The position numbers and the translations under genes were made by a program. 9,167 nucleotides of DNA, from positions 1 through 9,167 of the forward strand of contig JAAZVD010000043.1 in the NCBI GenBank assembly GCA_018623785.1. The letters run 5' to 3'. Below, one piece after another: positions 6,583 to 9,167 of the stretch. This DNA comes from Bacteroidota bacterium. GTDB taxonomy: Bacteria; Bacteroidota; Rhodothermia; Rhodothermales; UBA10348. Each line of letters begins with the position of its first letter. Within the stretch, counting starts at the first letter, position 1. A model generated the notes under the pieces. It ran no database searches, was not told the DNA's origin, and saw only the letters and a program-made list of their open reading frames with translations.

Positions 6583-7872
6583 CTACGGGACCTGCTGAAG
6601 CTGCCTTTGAAGCGCGAGAGCAGCCCGTGCCTCGGTAGAACCGGGCACGGCCCGTTCAACCAGTTCATCGATCAGCTGCATGGCGGTGTCCAGGGCTCCT
6701 ACGGCAGACAACACGCGAGCCCGTGAAAGTACAATCGGCGCATATCCAGGAAAGAGCAGGATCGCATCTTCTGAGCGCTCAAGGGCCACGTCATGATCCC
6801 CACTGGCCAGCCAAGCATCCATGGCAAGGGTCCACGCTTGCAGATGCCGAGGGTATGAGGCCACATGCTCATCCGCCAGCAGGGCTGCTTCCCGCGGGCG
6901 GTCTGTCTGCATCAGGAAACGGACCAAGGCTGCCATGGCTGCTTCGTCGGAGGGGTCAGCCTGCCAGGCCAAGCGGTAGATTTCCAGGGAGTCCTTCGGG
7001 GCCACGGGGTCAGGGCGTATTTCCGATGGGGTCCAGGCCAGGCCAGTAGCAGCCGAAAGATCCCGATCCGGCAATCGAGCATCCAGATCCGTAAGAATAG
7101 CCAGCACCTCGGGATCGTCTTCCGCTTCGAGTAGGAGCGAGAGTCCGATACTGGCTGCCTCATTCCAAGCCGCTTTCCGCATCAGAAGCTGCGTAAGCTC
7201 GAGCCGGTCATCGAACGTGCCACGCAGCGCAACAAGCCGCCGGGCACTTTGAATGGCACCGTCTACGTGGCCCCGTTCCGAAAATACCCGCAAGGCGCCG
7301 GCAGCCATGGCCGCATCTTTAGGGAAGCGTTCAAGTCCGCTAGTGGCAAGCGCAATGCTCAGAGGGGCTGGCCCCCTTTCGGCCAGCATGGTAAGGTGCC
7401 GCAACAGAAACGTTGGATGAAGCGTGCTCAGCGCCAGTAAGCGATCGACGGCTTGAGATGCAGCCTCCGGGTCTCCTGCTGCAAGCGCCAGATCCAGATC
7501 CTGAGTTATCAGAGCAGGTTCATGGGACGCAGTACGAAGAGCTTGGTCCAGATAGAATCGCGCTGTCCCCAATTCTCCCATGGCTTGTTGCGAGGATGCC
7601 ATCGAAGCTAAGAGTGCCGGATTATCCGGGTGGATCTTGAGGCCCTCAGAGAACACAGCGGCGGCCCGGTCTGCGTATCCGTTCTGCAGCCACGTCAGAC
7701 CTCGAATAATGACACGCTGGGCATGCGCCGCTACGTTCTCCTCTGTCTGACGGGCCTCTACGTCTGCAGCATTGACTGAACCGAGCATGGCGACCAGCGC
7801 AAAAGCCTGCCCGAGGCGAATAGCCGTGCAGCAGATGGCTCTGGAGGTAGATGACTGTGGCGTCCGGGTCAT
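6583..7872 (-). CDS. Secreted tetratricopeptide-repeat protein
   Basis: The 429-residue protein begins with an export signal (positive residues R11 and R19, hydrophobic AFALVAMLG, likely cleavage after VNA at residue 35) and then consists almost entirely of helical repeats. The clearest TPR units are at about 52-85 (LTWLQNGYADRAAAVFSEGLKIHPDN, with the typical W-L-G-Y-A-F-P spacing) and 86-119. Others lie nearer the C-terminus, around SDEAAMAALVRFLMQTDRPREA, LQAWTLAMDAWLASGDHDVALE and APIVLSRARVLSAVGALDTAMQ. The middle is degenerate. TPR arrays bind partner proteins; no enzymatic domain is visible. The ATG at 7872 is preceded by CGAGGGC, a good ribosome-binding site. It is the first gene of the minus-strand operon, 7 bp ahead of the DUF4292 gene, and probably a scaffold for the envelope proteins encoded after it (inference). 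Its promoter should lie in 7873-7985, shared with the divergent gene. Confidence 0.85.
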   Translation of the reverse strand: MTRTPQSSTSRAICCTAIRLGQAFALVAMLGSVNAADVEARQTEENVAAHAQRVIIRGLTWLQNGYADRAAAVFSEGLKIHPDNPALLASMASSQQAMGELGTARFYLDQALRTASHEPALITQDLDLALAAGDPEAASQAVDRLLALSTLHPTFLLRHLTMLAERGPAPLSIALATSGLERFPKDAAMAAGALRVFSERGHVDGAIQSARRLVALRGTFDDRLELTQLLMRKAAWNEAASIGLSLLLEAEDDPEVLAILTDLDARLPDRDLSAATGLAWTPSEIRPDPVAPKDSLEIYRLAWQADPSDEAAMAALVRFLMQTDRPREAALLADEHVASYPRHLQAWTLAMDAWLASGDHDVALERSEDAILLFPGYAPIVLSRARVLSAVGALDTAMQLIDELVERAVPGSTEARAALALQRQLQQVP

Positions 7873-7929
7873 GCCCTCGAAACGGTTGCTGTCTTCTGCG
7901 GTTTCCCACCCGAGCGGGCAGATTGGCGG

Positions 7930-7958
7930 TTGTTTCTTGGCTCCTATGTGGTTACACT
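7930..7958 (+). promoter_or_regulatory. Candidate promoter of the GCS2-like gene
   Basis: TTGTTT (7930-7935) and TACACT (7953-7958) are separated by 17 bases and resemble sigma-70 -35 and -10 boxes, with 3/6 and 4/6 matches. Transcription would begin near 7965, just before the alternative GTG at 7968 and about 60 bases before the ATG at 8025. If the host uses the Bacteroidota-type promoter (-33 TTG, -7 TAnnTTTG), this match would mean little. No equally good promoter was found for the opposite gene. Confidence 0.35.
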
Positions 7959-8024
7959 GATCCGAACGTGGAAAAAAACGGAGCGATGTTGCCCTGTCAG
8001 CTTCGCCGCAGCCCCATCCGGAAC

Positions 8025-9167
8025 ATGGGTATCCAGGACGTCTCGAGGAGTGAAAACGCAGCGCAGATTCGCCGTTTTACACGCCACATCATGCAGGACA
8101 TGCGCGCACTCGAGCACATGCTCGAGAAGGATATGTTCGAGACGGATATCCAGCGTGTAGGCGCCGAGCAGGAGCTTTTTCTGGTGGACCGTAATGCCCA
8201 GCCGGCCCCGCTGGCTGAGGAGGTCCTCGCGTTGGCCGAGGATCCGCGGGTGGTCAACGAGCTCACCCGTTTCAATCTGGAAATCAACCTCGACCCGCTG
8301 GAGTTCACCAAAACGTGCTTCTCCAGCATGGAAGCCGATTTGAACAGGTTGATCGAGGCTGTTCGCGTCTTTTGCGGAAAGCTGGATACGGAGTTGGTTT
8401 TGACGGGTATCCTGCCGACCATCCACGCGTGGGACCTTCGGCTGGAGAATATGGCCCCCAAACAGCGCTACTACACGTTGAACGACACCATCATGTCGCT
8501 GAAGGGAGGGCTTGCCCAATACCACATCCGCGGCGTGGATGAACTGTTCTTCCAACATGACAACATCATGGTGGAGGGATGCAATACCAGCTTCCAGGTG
8601 CACCTCCAGGTTACTCCGGACCGGTTTGCCCATTTCTACAACATTGCTCAGCTGGTTTCTGCACCAGTATTGGCATCTGCGGCCAATTCACCGGTGCTGT
8701 TTGGTAAGCGGTTGTGGCGTGAAACACGCATTGCGCTCTTTCAGCAAGCTGTTGATACACGAGCCAGCAACCTGTACTTGCGGGACATGAGCCCGCGAGT
8801 CCACTTCGGAACGGAATGGGTGGATGAATCGGTGCTCGAAATCTTCCAGGAAGACATTGCCCGGTTCCGCGTCATCATGACGAGTGAGTACGAAGATCCA
8901 TTCGAGGCGCTGAGCAAGGGAGAGGTCCCGAAACTCAAGGCGCTTCAGCTGCACAATGGTACTGTCTACCGCTGGAACCGCGCTTGCTATGGAATCAGCG
9001 GCGACAAGCCCCACCTCCGTATTGAAAACAGATTGTTGCCGTCCGGTCCTACCGTTGTCGACGAAGTGGCCAATGCGGCTTTCTGGACAGGCCTGGTATA
9101 TGGACTTGGCAACGAAATTGAGGACGTACGAGAGCGCCTGACATTTGACGACGCCAAAAGCAACTTC
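8025..9167 (+). CDS. Glutamate-cysteine ligase (GCS2)-like protein, probably of the CBS-domain fusion type; 3' end outside the window
   Basis: The 381 residues present form a GCS2-type ATP-dependent carboxylate-amine ligase domain. Family members join glutamate to cysteine or another amine; the substrate here is unknown. Recognisable blocks are GAEQE at 46-50 (start of the catalytic glutamate strand), FNLEINLDP at 83-91, TGILPT at 127-132, HDNIMVEGCNTSFQVH at 178-193, ANSPVLFGKRLW (just after 200), HNGTVYRWNR at 310-319 and LRIENR at 331-336. The sequence closely resembles, from memory, proteins in which this domain is followed by CBS domains, which would lie beyond 9167; that part cannot be seen. 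The reading frame is open to the last base. The start is uncertain: ATG 8025 gives MGIQDVS, as I recall for relatives; ATG 7986 (after GGAGCG) and GTG 7968 add 13 or 19 residues that look non-family. It is transcribed away from the TPR gene, so it is not part of that operon. Confidence 0.85.
   Translation, partial: MGIQDVSRSENAAQIRRFTRHIMQDMRALEHMLEKDMFETDIQRVGAEQELFLVDRNAQPAPLAEEVLALAEDPRVVNELTRFNLEINLDPLEFTKTCFSSMEADLNRLIEAVRVFCGKLDTELVLTGILPTIHAWDLRLENMAPKQRYYTLNDTIMSLKGGLAQYHIRGVDELFFQHDNIMVEGCNTSFQVHLQVTPDRFAHFYNIAQLVSAPVLASAANSPVLFGKRLWRETRIALFQQAVDTRASNLYLRDMSPRVHFGTEWVDESVLEIFQEDIARFRVIMTSEYEDPFEALSKGEVPKLKALQLHNGTVYRWNRACYGISGDKPHLRIENRLLPSGPTVVDEVANAAFWTGLVYGLGNEIEDVRERLTFDDAKSNF

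Noticed and set aside
6576..6668. 31-residue N-terminal extension of the DUF4292 lipoprotein
   Set aside because: It lies inside the TPR gene, does not resemble a signal peptide, and a start at 6575 places a normal lipoprotein signal directly after the TPR stop codon.
7944..8633. 229-codon minus-strand open frame opposite the GCS2-like gene
   Set aside because: The plus-strand frame carries conserved ligase motifs over the whole length; the minus frame is its shadow.

Overview
The window is about 56% GC (estimated by eye) and is densely coded, with seven genes, no RNA genes and no mobile elements. It looks like chromosome from a Bacteroidota/Rhodothermota-type bacterium. The reasons are the gene trio TPR protein - DUF4292 lipoprotein - EnvC-like protein, which is typical of that group, the weak or absent Shine-Dalgarno sequences at several starts, and the moderately high GC. 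The lineage call is an inference from gene content, not a database result.

Layout: metG (methionyl-tRNA synthetase with a C-terminal tRNA-binding domain) runs on the plus strand at the left. It ends tail-to-tail with lpdA (dihydrolipoyl dehydrogenase) across a 56-bp gap that holds a perfect 17-bp hairpin. From 7872 back to 2290 five genes run on the minus strand, in transcription order: a secreted TPR protein, a DUF4292 lipoprotein, an EnvC-like coiled-coil/degenerate-LytM protein, an RpiB-family protein with an unusual N-terminal extension, and lpdA. The first three are tightly coupled (7-bp gap, then an ATGA stop/start overlap) and probably form one envelope operon. rpiB and lpdA follow after gaps of 73 and 98 bp, which may hold their own promoters. 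At 7873 the direction switches: a divergent plus-strand gene for a GCS2-type glutamate-cysteine-ligase-like protein starts near 8025 and runs off the right edge.

How the genes fit together: the TPR, lipoprotein and EnvC-like proteins all carry export signals and plausibly act on cell-wall or outer-membrane maintenance. metG, lpdA and rpiB belong to translation, central carbon oxidation and pentose metabolism. There is no sign of a defence system, phage or other cargo. The most unusual item is the RpiB homologue: the usual catalytic cysteine is aspartate, the neighbouring threonine is valine, and about 64 extra residues precede the isomerase fold.
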